Part shown: positions 12,672 through 23,448 of the stretch, piece after piece | How positions within the stretch are numbered: the first letter of the stretch is position 1 | Layout of the letters: the number at the start of each line of letters is the position of its first letter | Assembly: GCA_023515745.1 (NCBI GenBank) | Contig: JALECJ010000257.1 | Span: forward strand, 2,172,687 to 2,236,686 | DNA: 64,000 nt | Source: Amoeboaphelidium protococcarum | Taxonomy: Eukaryota > Aphelidiomycota > Aphelidea | Direction of reading: 5' to 3' | Position numbers and translations under genes: made by a program | The notes under the pieces: generated by a model | Told to the model about the DNA's origin: nothing | What the model saw: only the letters and a program-made list of their open reading frames with translations | The model's database searches: none

Positions 12672-14876
12672 TCACTTGTTACTTGGTTCACGCGGTTCAC
12701 ACACAAGAGAGTCATTATAGGCCTCATCATCGTTCATTGTTGTGAAATTTCTGATGTAGTCTGTAATTTCAATCACAGGCTCAAAGTTGTACGGCGTCTG
12801 CTGATAGACTTCAAGCTCTAGAATATAACTTGCAATCTTCTAGTGCTTGGAATAATTAATCAGACCATTTTCCAACTTGTCTTTACTGCAAGCATCTAAA
12901 AAGACCAGATCACCTTGATAAATACCTGGAAAGGGAAGCAATGGTGGATCGGCATTGTGAATCTTGGCACGTAAATTCTTAAAGTTCAACTCGCTACTAG
13001 TCAACTTGACCAAGTCATCAAACACCTTGAGGTATTTACTGTTCACAGCCTCCCTGGTCTTCTTCAAGCGATACACGGCCGATGACTACAGACCTGCCAA
13101 CACCTCTTTTACACCATTAAAATTATTCATCTTCTCCAGATGCTGTGCAATCATAATCATTCTCTCAAAAATGACAGCTCTAGTCTTTGGAGAGTCTTTG
13201 ATGGATATGATTTCTGTGACCACCCATCTAGTTATGTGATTAGACCATTTAGTCATGTTACAAATGTTAGGTGCCTTGACCTCCTTATCGGCCTTCATCC
13301 AGGCCTGATTCAAAAACTCGGTTGGTCTAATGTTCGAAAACAGTTCAAACTCTACAAGTGTCATTTGACGCGCCACTTCCAAAGGCTCCAAGTCGGTCAG
13401 CTTCAAGTTCAAGTCTTCAGAGCGCACATCACTGAGACGCAACTTGCCAAAATTGAAGCCAGCCCAATTCGGTACCACACTCGATGATGGCCGATCTCCT
13501 CCGTATTTTGACAGAGTCGTAACCGAGGTGTTGGAAAGATCTTGCGCAGCATTGGATGTTCGTTTGGCAATAGCTTTAGGAATAATGGGTTTAGGACGCG
13601 GTAGAGCAGTCTTCTTCTCTGCAACAACAACAGTGGTAGTTAAAGACTCTTCCTTACCATTCATCTTTCTAGCCAGAGGCATGCGGATAACATTAGCAAG
13701 CTTCTCGTTATGAGTTCTCACGTAATTGATAAACTCATTCAATTTGTCCAGCAAATTCTTGTCATCTTGAAAGTCGAACCAATAGTTTTCAATCCAATTC
13801 TTAACAGTGTTGCAAACGCGCAACTACACGGGTGATTATGTGGCCTACTTTGACTGGATATTGGCAGCGATAGTAGGATTGGCACTTTGAGAGTCCTTAA
13901 ATCTTTTAGCAAGGAGTTGCAAGAAAGTGGCCGGTTCCATAAATGATCTGAAAGTCAATAGGAAGCTCGCCTGGAACTGGCTATCAAAAGTACTTGGATC
14001 AGTAAGACGCTCCACAAGCTTCTCAGGAGTAGCTCCTTTGATCTACTTACTTCCATTTTCACCGCGAATGAACACAATCTGGCCAGAGCCTTCATCGCGC
14101 TCATCAGCCTCAGTTTTGGCCTCTGACAACACTTTAGTCATTGCCTCTTACATTGTCTTGCGCAACAAGTTCAGATCATTACGGTATTTTGTGATTTCAG
14201 CCTCGTGCATGCTCTTCAGCTACTCAACGGACCGCAATCTCTCAGATAGGGACAACTTCTCAGCCATCATCTCTTTAACTCTCTGCTGCAATGCATTATT
14301 CTCAGTCTGCACACTGAGTAGAAACTGCGTGTCTGCAGCTGGAAGAGAGGACCCTTTACCGCTTCCGACTTTCAGCTTCAGATCAGTATTCTCTTGACGC
14401 AATTACACCAACTCCTCACCAAAAGCCTTCTACATCTCCATAAACTTGGCCTCTACTTCAACCGATCTCTCATTAACAATCTTCAGCTCCTACTGATGCT
14501 AATCAGTCAAATCAGTCAAGTTGCGGCGATAATAATCTTCTTGCTGCGTGACTGAGGCTTCCAACATGCGATTCTAGATTTTGAGATAGGCAATAGTGGC
14601 AGCTTGTTACTCATTCTCCAGCTGCAGGTACTAAAGTTACGACAAAAAGTTAACACCCGTCTACTAATCACGGATACCGGCAGCATTCTCTAGCAGGCGA
14701 TACTTGTGAAGGGCGATGTGCTTCTCCTCAATCAACTGTCTTATAGTCTCCTTGCATCTGTCCTGAAACAGTTGGTTGGCCAGCAGCAATTCAATGGTGA
14801 ACGATTTGAGGCTTGCGACATCGTTCGGCAGACCAGCTTCAATCTGAGCAATCATTTCATCCTTGGTCTACTGCAT
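12672..14876 (-). CDS. Coiled-coil RasGEF (CDC25 family)
   Basis: Single exon, 734 residues. Roughly residues 1-270 are heptad-rich coiled coil (for example QLRQENTDLKLKV, LLRKTMQEAM). A RasGEF-N segment follows (TPEKLVERLTDP, SFLLTFRSFMEPATFLQLL, VKNWIENYWFDF). The catalytic CDC25 domain lies at about residues 460-710 (PLEVARQMTLVEFELFSNI, WMKADKEVKAPN, WVVTEIISI, VIFERMIMIAQHLEKMNNFNG, LPFPGIYQGDLVFLD). It activates a Ras-family GTPase by nucleotide exchange. The N-terminal coiled coil may give dimerisation or localisation. No SH3, PH or other signalling module is seen. Confidence 0.92.
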
Positions 14877-15589
14877 TTTGTATACAACGTGTATGAAATG
14901 TATGAGTGATATTATTTATCTGGTACTGTAAAATCTAAAATAATCACAAAATAGAGTTATAAGAATAGAGAAGTTGGATAAGATATATGAACCAAGGATG
15001 GCGGTATAAAAATAGACTCGAGAGCGGAACAGCAATCTGAACGTGACAATAATAATCATTCAACGTACACGAAGTCGTTGCATTCATTAAGGATGTCTAT
15101 TTTTAAAACAGTAGTTTAAATACCCAATCGTGAATCCCTATCGTTTACAACAAATCAATGAAAGTTCGAAAGCAACAAGCATGACTTGGAGAGTAAAGAA
15201 TGCGAAGAATTGACGCCCTTTTCTAGTTGTTGCAATGCAGAAGAACACACCCAGCAGGCGCCGGAGAATTTTCACAAACACAGGGAGAGGGAGAGAGAGC
15301 GCGCGCGTGTGAAAAGAATCTTATCGAATCGTGCGATTGCGGATCATGGGAACTTCACACTGTTGTCGCTGGTCGATAGCAACATCTTGATCGCTCGCTG
15401 CCTTTGACCCTCCCTCTCTCTTTCTCACCAATTTGTGAAAATTGTACGTATCGCAGGGAGCGTATTGATCAATAACAAAGAAATACAGTTACCTTTTAGA
15501 TCTGAACAGAATTATCATTTCACACTTTTAGAATTATATAATCAAAACGATCAACTTTGCTAGCTTAATATTAACAACTGTCGCTCAAG
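14877..15589. promoter_or_regulatory. Divergent intergenic region RasGEF / antizyme
   Basis: 713 nt, the second longest gap in the window. It contains a GA-rich tract running into GCGCGCGCG (15283-15312) and a CT-rich tract (15410-15425). A 73-codon frame at 15186 spans the low-complexity tract and has no family resemblance. Probable bidirectional promoter and 5' UTRs. Confidence 0.45.
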
Positions 15590-16421
15590 ATGAAAAATTA
15601 GATGGTTTAGATGTTTTATGGTTCCTCCGATTTCATAGCTGATGAAAGTTCCCCATCAATGTCGAATAGTGGTAATTAACAGGTTAACGCCAAGAAACAT
15701 TTAGGGAGGTTTGGCAATAATATTAATAACAATAGTCGTATGAGAAGCTTGGTTGCTAGTGCTTAGCCATCGGGTGGTATTTGCTATAGTGCAGAATGTA
15801 CTCCATTGAAGACGTTCAGTGATCGCTCCATATAATCTGACGTTGATGACGCTGAGCCAGAGGTGGTGTGTGAAATTCTGCGCTCAGGCGATCTTCGCAG
15901 GGAGAAGTATTATTTTAAAAAGGGCAACAAACTCTGGTAGTATGGGTGATGTTGCCAAGAGTGCCAGTACAGAGTATCCTGTCCTTGCATAGTCGACGAA
16001 GCAAGATATCATCGACATCAAGTTCGATGCGTAGAAGGCTCTGATTACGTTCATTGCAATATTCGGAGTGGAGAATGTGCTCAAGTTTGCGTAGGTGGAT
16101 GCTCTGTTCAGTCTTTCATCGCGTCTGATGGTGTTGCCTTCTTCTACTCAGTCTGTGCATAGTGGGTTCACTGTGAACAATATTGCTTATATGGATCTGC
16201 GCGGTGTGTTCTCGCATTCCTTCTCCAAGCTGTTTATCGTTAATCTGATGGAAGTGGCAGAGGATGTTCTGAAGTGCTCAGAGCTGATTGTTATCTTAAA
16301 AAAGTCCAAGGTGGAAGATTTGAAGGCGCTTCGTTACTTTGGCTTTGAGTTGATCCGCAAAGATGGTTACTTTAGTCACGTTAATGATGACTCTATTCTT
16401 ATGGGTATCTCTTTTAATTGA
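15590..16421 (+). CDS. OAZ: Ornithine decarboxylase antizyme with +1 frameshift
   Basis: Two overlapping frames. ORF0 runs 15590-15949 (119 codons, then TGA at 15947-15949). ORF1, in the +1 frame, continues from GAT at 15948 to TGA at 16419. Joined at GGG-U-GAU the product would be 276 residues. The ORF1 C-terminus carries the antizyme domain: LMEVAEDVLKCSELIVIL, then ALRYFGFELIRKDG and a short terminal strand (ILMGISF), aligned with the family pattern LLEFAEE-L, LLRTF-F-GFE-V-P. Antizyme is made by polyamine-induced +1 frameshifting at a UGA and targets ornithine decarboxylase to the proteasome. The layout and stop position are as expected. See findings for why splicing is excluded. Confidence 0.85.
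15941..15950 (+). promoter_or_regulatory. Programmed +1 frameshift site of antizyme
   Basis: Reads TAT GGG TGA T, with TGA as the ORF0 stop. Shifting forward one base from the GGG codon continues as GAT GTT GCC in ORF1. Most antizymes shift at UCC-UGA-U or similar. A Gly codon in the P site would be an unusual variant. Confidence 0.7.
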
Positions 16422-16643
16422 TACTTTATCGTTTAAAATCATTAAATTTTTAAATATTTTTCTACTGAATTTCTATTTTTTTCTTGTATTTGAAGGAACT
16501 TGTTGAGCCAATAAGTTGATGGTACTTGACTAAAAAATCGAACGGATTTTTGACTGGATATTGAAATTTTCGAGACTAATCAGAAATTCTATCACTTACC
16601 AATTTTATCGCTGATCTTAAAAGAGCAAATTAATAAGAATCTT

Positions 16644-17632
16644 ATGGCTGATAACAGAAAAGTATAAGGAAACTAGTAACTACTGGCGGAGGCAGCTGCT
16701 CTGGGCTCGCTGACTGCCGCACAGCATCTAATATAGACTGGAGTTGACGTTAATGCGCAAAACGCGGTAAATAAATGGTAAACTTTTACAGCTATATAAA
16801 CGAATATCAATTAATCAATATCAATGCAAATCAATCATACGCGCGATTATGTAGGACACCATTACACTGGGCGGCATATTAAGGACATCTTCAAGTTGCT
16901 CAATTATTGTTGAACAATGGCGCAGATCCTTCAATCAAGAATGAGAGTGGCAAGACTGCTGTAGATCTGGCTAAGAACGCGTCAATCAAGTCGCTGCTGT
17001 TGAAGTTTAATGACGGATCTACTGCTCAGTCATCTCAATTGGCAGTGGTCCGAGATGAAGTTGATAACATGACAACATTCACTTCGTCCGAAGATGGTGA
17101 CAGATCCGGTGTGCATGGTGATCATGATGTTGATGATGCCATCAATCCGGAGGACTAGTTTGTGCCGTCGTATAAAAAGTATCCTCAAATGTCGTAAGAA
17201 TTGCAGAACATCGTGAGTTAATCAACGTAGCAGATACCCTCACAATCACCAATGCCGCTCAATTAGTAGTCAGAGGCACACTAGTACTATGCATAGAGTA
17301 ATCAAAGCTCACCTCCTTTAGTAGGTAGTTATTATGCTCAAGATGGCACTAATAAGGCTGATCAAACGATCGAAGTAGTGGTATACTCTGAACAGTTTGA
17401 TCCTAACAATGTACTCGGAGCCATTCATATTAAGCCAAGCGTGGCCGTGAGCCATATTAAACGTACCGTTGAGCAGGAACTTGACAATGTACCGCGTAAT
17501 TATCAAGTTCTGCGAGTCAAGACTGATCCATAGCTGGTTCTTATTCCAATAGGCACGGGCTAAATGAATAAATTGGTCAGTGCTGTGATGGGTAATAATG
17601 ACTGCAGTATTGTTTTAAAAGAGTAGAAATGA
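16644..17632 (+). CDS. Ankyrin-repeat protein, ANKRD40-like
   Basis: Two exons, 16644-16777 and 16855-17632; intron 16778-16854 (77 nt, GTAAAC...TGTAG). 303 residues. Short ankyrin block near residues 10-90: GVDVNAQNAVNKWTPLHWAA across the exon junction, then LQVAQLLLNNGADPSIKNES. The middle is acidic and then Gln/Ser-rich. The C-terminal 90 residues (VVVYSEQFDPNNVLGA, VSHIKRTVEQELDNVP, LVLIPIGTGQMNKLVSAVM) look like the ubiquitin-like tail of ANKRD40. The function of that family is unknown. The ankyrin call is firm; the ANKRD40 link is tentative. Confidence 0.72.
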
Positions 17633-17740
17633 AATGTTAATAAAAATCAATGAATACAGATATTGCATAATACAGTACAAACCAATTTACTTTATGCGCG
17701 TCTGAATAATGGCCTATGATCTTTATGTTGCACACATAAC

Positions 17741-18721
17741 TCAGCTATCTTCAGAGTCTTCTGTGTCAGATGTATCATCATCTTCGCTGGCTTCCATGTC
17801 AACAAGATCTCCATCATCAGACTGATCTTCACTATCGAGCTCATCAACATCCGTGCTAATCTCTGAATGATCTGAGACGTCTTGTTAATGACGACTGTCA
17901 CTTTCATAATCATTATCATCGTCGTCGTCATCATCGCTTATGACAATGACATTGCGCGCGTTAGAACCAGCTGTCCGGAGTTCAATGTCTGTTAAATCTT
18001 CATCCGTGTCGAGATACTAATTTAAATCATTACCGTGTTCGTCAAACAACGGTTCGTCTTAATCAAAGTCATCCTCTAAATCATCTTCGTCGTTGTCATA
18101 ATCCGAGTTATGAGAATATGTCTCGTCACAGTTCTCGCAATAGTCTCCTTCCAACTCCCAAAGACATACAACACATCGCCTTATATTCAATTCTTCGTCA
18201 CGTAACGCTCTCTGCCTATTAAACCAAGTTTTCAACAAGTTTAGTCTTTCATCCTCCACAATCATATGCTTAGCCTCATTAAGCCGCCTCTAATAATCAG
18301 CAACATCAGCGGGTTTCAAAAGAGTATCAATAAGTTGATCCATCACCATCTGTAACGCATTAGACTTCACAGGCGGCTGCTCAATGACACAGCGACACTC
18401 TGCACAGGTAAATTCATTATTGATTATCACCGGGACTTCTTCATTTTCAGCGTCATTATTCTCTTCCTAGTTATTAATTTAAGTTTGAAACCAGTATTTT
18501 ACACAGGCATAGCAATATGAATGTCCACATTATAACGTGTACGGAGCACAAAAAAAATCGGTGCAAATGGAGCAAACGAGTTGATTTTTTAGAGTGAGCA
18601 TCGCTGAATATGAAGCAATGATATTATCGTCTTCATTACTTCGCCCTTAATCGCCATCTAGATTCTTATAAAACTTTCTCAGATTGATATCATCCGAATC
18701 CTTCATTTTCCTTTTAGTCAT
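17741..18721 (-). CDS. RING-type E3 ubiquitin ligase with acidic tail
   Basis: Single exon, 326 residues. A RING near residues 45-125 has CSICTDFFCAPYTLQCGHSYCYAC, then WF and CAECRC, with the second half stretched by a Glu/Asn-rich insert before the last Cys pair. A helical segment and a second small Cys cluster (CVVCLWELEGDYCENC) follow. The last 110 residues are almost solid Asp/Glu/Ser. The architecture is like the fungal histone-directed ligases Psh1 or similar nuclear E3s, but I cannot name the orthologue. The acidic tail suggests binding to histones or other basic partners (inference). Convergent with the ankyrin gene (108 nt). Confidence 0.75.
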
Positions 18722-18992
18722 TCCTTCTTAAAAATCAAAATTTATCAAATTTATTGGCTTTCAATGTAAAGTAATTTCTGTCTAGCGAAACAAAGGCGAG
18801 TCGAAAGTCTCTGAAGTTTAAAAACAACACGAAAGCTGCCCCTGAACAGCGACGCGCTGAAGTAGCTATGATCGTCTGACCGCATCCTATCGAGCGAGAG
18901 AAACGACATCAAAACCCTAAAAAATACGCAATGTATTAAGTAAGATTGCATTTTATTTATTATTTTGATCAATTACTTCTTAACTTAAGATC

Positions 18993-19778
18993 TCAGTTGA
19001 TAAGAGCCAAAAAGAATCCCATAGCACCGGCAATAGTGAGACCAGTGAAACCAAAATCTTTCATCGCTCCTGTAGCTGAAGATGAACTCTCTTCGCTAGA
19101 CACGGCAGCATTAGTAGCCACTCCCTGAGTAGTGGTACGCGTGCTGGTGCTAGTGCTAGTACTTGTGGAGGTGGACGTGACAGAAGGCAGCGTGATCACA
19201 GTGACAGCGGTGTTATTTCCAACAGCACCGCCCTGAGGTGTAACCACAATAGTAGTGGCAAACACGGAAGTAGTGACGCTCTGAGTGGTAATGACAATGA
19301 CAGAAGGCGTTCCACTTGGAGCAGCACTATCGCTCGTGCTTACAGTAGACGACACAATGACAGTTACAGTGCTAGTTGCAGAAGTGGTTACGAAGGAAGT
19401 AGGTTCTGGTGGAATAATGTCAGAGCTGGTAGTGGTCTGAGTTGGTGCTGGAGGGATGATGTTTGTGGTAGTGGCGCCAGTTCCAGCAGCAGACACACCA
19501 TCGTTAGCAGAGGTGGTACTACTAGAGGTTGTGGTAGATGAAGACGTGGACGTGGAAGTGGAAGTAGTCGAGCTGCTAGCGTTATCACTTTCGTAGCCTT
19601 CAGGATAAGTACACTAATTCGTGTTTGCGTCAAATCCTAACGGAACGGCCTTGAATGAACCATCACTCTACTTCACTTGCACACTCTGCAGACAACATCC
19701 AGGATCATTAGGATCAGAGCAAGGACCAGAAAATACCAAAGCGGCAGATAATACCAAAAATGACGCGATTCTCAACAT
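18993..19778 (-). CDS. Ser/Thr-rich secreted or GPI-anchored surface protein
   Basis: Single exon, 261 residues. It has a cleavable signal peptide (MLRIASFLVLSAALVFSGPC), a small Cys-containing head (CSDPNDPGCCLQ, CTYPEG), then 190 residues that are mostly Ser, Thr and Val with short Thr-Ser runs. It ends in a hydrophobic segment (GLTIAGAMGFFLALIN) preceded by small residues (SSSSATGA), as in GPI signals of fungal wall proteins. Heavy O-mannosylation would be expected. PIG-V, which builds GPI anchors, is the next gene upstream. No enzymatic domain seen. Confidence 0.75.
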
Positions 19779-20112
19779 TACTTTTCAAAATTTGACTGTA
19801 AATGTACTTTACGATAAAGCTTATTGAATCTGAAGGTAGAAGCGAAAGATCAGAGTAATCGCGCTAAGTACAAGCCCCTTAACTATTTTTGTTGCGTCAC
19901 AGATTTAGTCGGCGCGTTCTAACTCATTGTGAGAAGGATGTTTGAATTTCTGATGAGGCGTTAGATGTTAAAGCCTCACTCAAAAATAAACACTCGCTAG
20001 TTGTGAAGCGTCAATAGATTGTCAACTTCAAACAATACGCGTAAGCCATAAAAGATTCAGCATAGAATTTTAAGCCATTTTTTTATGACATCCATGATAC
20101 CTTCATTGTAAC
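19779..20112. promoter_or_regulatory. Intergenic region between PIG-V and the GPI-type protein
   Basis: 334 nt between two tandem minus-strand genes: the 5' flank of the surface protein and the 3' flank of PIG-V. No conserved ORF, RNA gene or repeat noticed. Confidence 0.4.
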
Positions 20113-21508
20113 TCAAGCGGGAGGATAAAACGTTCCAAATGCCAGTGTTGTGCATAAAGCATACAGAAACAATAACTTCACAACAGATTTCCCGCTTGTA
20201 TCATCTTGAATTACCAGTCGCGCCAATTCGACGTAAAGCATTGGCATAGAGGTTAGAAATCGCGTGATTACTTAAACATGCATGAACAGAACACAATAAA
20301 CTACCATAGCCAACCAGAGAACGTAAAATGGAACAACTTGAATTTAAAGCTTGTCTTGCAATAAATGCTTTACATCAATACTCCTAAGGTATCGAGAGAT
20401 AAAATGTACAGAAAGCATAACCATAGGAGCAGCTAATAAGAAATTGGGAAGTTGTTTCAATTCCCAATAACTAAGAAAGCCATTGTTCCTACATTAAGAT
20501 GCGTGATATTACATTTTATTAGAATGGATAAGCAAACGATTACCAATAATGCTTTTACACGTAGCTATATACTAGAGGAATAGTCCAAGTGCACCACTCC
20601 GACTACGAATCGAGATCTCCTAAACACATCTCATCATAAGCAATCTTCTACACGATCGCAAAGCTAGACAGACACAAAAGTATACAGAACACGTTCCACA
20701 TTAATGATTAAAGCAGAGTGGTAATACGTTATCTTCTTTGAATGTACAACTATATACACGAAACAATAATTGAATACATGAAGAAACCAGTGTTCAATAA
20801 GCCATTGGAACGCGCAAGTCCAGCTATGAAGAACATTCCAGCAGCCATAACATCATGGTCACAAAGCCATAAATACATTCCAGCAAAAGAGAACAGAGCA
20901 AATATAGACTCTGTATAGATTGAACTTAGAAATATGCCAACTGGGGAAAGTGCAAACAGGATGCCACAAACGAAGGACAGGCGATTATCCTAGGAGACCT
21001 AACTCGCAAATAAAGCCAACACAAGTACAGCTGCAATGAAGATGACAAGATTAATGAGGACACCAAGAACCAAGTGCAGCACAAAATTATTCACGATCGT
21101 ATGGTGTATCCCGACTAGCCTCACAATCTTAGCAATGCCACTGATTAAAGTGGGTACTAGCGGAAAGAACGCATACTCTTACTCAAATACGTAACCATTC
21201 AGAGATATATGGTGAAAGTATACAGCATCCCAGCGCAGAAATGGTTCAAAGAAGTAGATTAACCTGGTTTCAATAAAATTCGGATCGGGACAGTTGTCAC
21301 GTATTAGAGCAGCGGTTGACGCATCAAAATGGCCAATCGTCTTAGAACCAACCAAAGCAATAAGGTATAAAACAACGCGAGATAGCAGCGCTACTGTTAA
21401 CAATAGAGATTTAGAGTATGCATAAGTGGGATTTAACTAAATAGCTTTTCCTTGAGCACCAGTTTACAACGCTTATATGCGCGCCGACCGTCTTTTGTTC
21501 ATTTCCAT
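20113..21508 (-). CDS. PIGV: GPI mannosyltransferase 2 (PIG-V/Gpi18)
   Basis: Two exons, 20544-21508 and 20113-20488; intron 20489-20543 (55 nt, GTAATC...TGTAG). 446 residues with about eight membrane spans. PIG-V hallmarks are the luminal RWDAVYFHHISLNGY motif, EYAFFPLVP, IYTESIFALFSFAG, GLARSNG, and, across the intron, YWNNGFLSYWELKQLPNFLL. It adds the second mannose of the GPI core in the ER. The intron is needed: without it the frame leaves the conserved C-terminal half. The ATG at 21508 is chosen because the frame is open and basic before the first span. Confidence 0.9.
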
Positions 21509-21653
21509 TAGTCTTATACTCGATAAACTGAAACGTTAAAAAAACTCTGTAGTTAAAAAGATTGTATTGCAAAAATTGCCTAAATTTATTCACTTGATCT
21601 TCTTTACTCAATGCGGTATGATATCGAGATATTCACAATCCATTCGTTACAGC

Positions 21654-22433
21654 TCAGTCAACTTCGACGCTCTTCATTTGGTCGTGATCATGCTACTCTC
21701 TGTGTCGATCTTGGACGATGCGGATAGATTCATTCACAACATTCCCAATCATACTTGCCCCAACCATCATATTCTTCACCGCCGGATACTATGAAGATAG
21801 ACTATTTAATCTCTCCGTTGCCTATGTAGCTATTTAACCAGTTTTGGCAGACACACTCTTGGAGATTTCATAAGTTTAATCAATCCGACGCACCTCGTTA
21901 GAAACGCCTGTTACAGCAGTATTGATGATTGGATAGACAGTATCAACGCTTTTCTTAACCAACGGAATCTTTTCCAGCGTTTATGCAGCTTGTTAGATTA
22001 AAGACTCACCAACCAGCACTCCATCTGCAATCCATTGACTTGCGATGTATTAAGCTTGAAAATCACGCGGTAACGCTCTTCGAGTAGATCCACTAGCACC
22101 GGCAGCAGTAACAGCAGACGCTGCTCTAGCCTCAGCGCCCTACTGCTCAGTAACCTTCGCAATCAAATCGCTATACTGACTGTGGTAGTAGGACACTTTA
22201 ATCGGACTCCCGCCAAGTCTAGCCTGAGTCAGCATTGTTGCAGTATTAGAACTGGTTGGATTATCGAACATGATGAGAGCTGACTGTCCCTGATCGCCAG
22301 AAGCTGTAATCTCAATGCCCAGAATCGAACCACAAAAATCGAAAAACTCTTTAATCTTCTCTCTACTTACACTAGCATCTATGTTGGTCACCTTGATAAG
22401 GCATGGAGTAGGTGTTTCAGTGTCAATCGCCAT
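21654..22433 (-). CDS. RRM protein, Vip1-like
   Basis: Single exon, 259 residues. One RRM at about residues 9-85: CLIKVTNIDASVSREKIKEF (RNP2 side), FDFCGSILGIEI, SALIMFDN (RNP1 side) and ARLGGSPIKVSYY. Ala-rich and helical sequence follows (QQAAQTLEKIPLVKK). The combination of degenerate RNP motifs, FFDFCGSI and the helical C-terminus resembles fungal Vip1 and related plant proteins of unclear role. Target RNA unknown. It shares a 284-nt divergent promoter with the EAF6-like gene. Confidence 0.75.
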
Positions 22434-22717
22434 TATATTCAATTCTAACAAACTAGTTTTTTCTCAGGGGGTCAGTCACAACAATAATGACGCGAAATGA
22501 CCAGAAGGAGAGCGTGGGCGACCAAATCTTTCTTTCAGAATGCCGACAGATCGCTAGTCATCCTTCCGTCGTTGACCAGTTCAGTAGTGAGAAGTTGCAT
22601 GCGTTTTAATCCCGAGCGCGAGCTGTTCACAGGATTTCATTAGTCATTGCCGCGTCTAAACACTTTAATTGGACTGTTCATTTTTCCTCACTCTAAGAAT
22701 TAGTGAATGTGAATAGT

Positions 22718-23218
22718 ATGCCGAAACACAAGCGAAAGTCATGGAGACATAGTTAAGCCGCACAACAGGGAACGCTGACACAAAATGATTGTGGTACAGA
22801 AAAGTTTTAAACAAAATATAATCAGTTGCTGCAAAGTCTCAATGACACCGGGAAGAAGCTGTTAGTCTGCGAGAATAAACTGTTTAATTTGGAATCCAAC
22901 TATCTCAAGAAGCATATAAACAAGCGTCTGATAATAAAGTCTCCAAACAATAATAATGATGATGATGGAGAGGTAAATTTGCAAGGATGCGCTTTACTTG
23001 GTTTTACTCAAGTTGCACCTGGTTCCAGCAGATCCTCGTCACCCACCACTAAAGCTATCGATTCAGGACGGATAATTTCATAATCATCCCATTCCTCTGT
23101 ACTGGCCGTAGAAAAGTCTCACCTGGTTGACATTGTATCATCAAGTGTCGCTAGCTCACGAGATCCCTCAAGATCGTAAACTCCTAATGTAGCGACTTTT
23201 CCCACTAAACGATAATGA
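22718..23218 (+). CDS. Small protein, possibly EAF6/MEAF6 (NuA4 subunit)
   Basis: Single exon, 166 residues, ATG 22718, TGA 23216. It starts very basic (MPKHKRKSWRHSQ). A short helical block, LLVCENKLFNLESNYLKK, resembles the LE--IY--E--YL segment of Eaf6. After an acidic gap comes GCALLGFTQVAPGS and then SGRIISQSSHSS, similar to the RIFS-SS motif of that family. The rest is Ser-rich. If right, it would be a small scaffold subunit of NuA4/MOZ acetyltransferase complexes. Similarity is short and could be chance. The ORF itself, with natural codon use and many TAR codons, looks real. Confidence 0.5.
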
Positions 23219-23448
23219 TGTTGAATAATCACAGCAATTGCTTCTGTATTGTATTGTACCGGTAGCTACTTTTAATGGTGCTTTTGACGCGTTCTGTCTT
23301 CTTATTGCTCTTTGTGAGAAGCTTCTCGCGTCCTCGCGCGTTCTTTCATTTTTATCGAAACCTTCATTTGTGTCATTTTTCTCAGAACGATCCAATTAAA
23401 TATTTAACGCCTTAACGCGATTTTAAAACTATTAGATTTACCCACAAT

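Noticed and set aside
15186..15407. 73-codon + strand ORF with RERERERARV repeat
   Set aside because: The repeat is a translated GA/GC tract in the RasGEF/antizyme intergenic region. It ends at TGA and resembles no protein.
15947..15949. TGA as selenocysteine or readthrough codon in antizyme
   Set aside because: In-frame continuation past TGA gives no antizyme similarity, whereas the +1 frame does.
15937..15959. A 23-nt intron as explanation for the antizyme frame change
   Set aside because: Far shorter than any other intron here (39-82 nt), poor sites, and the splice would create TGA at the junction.
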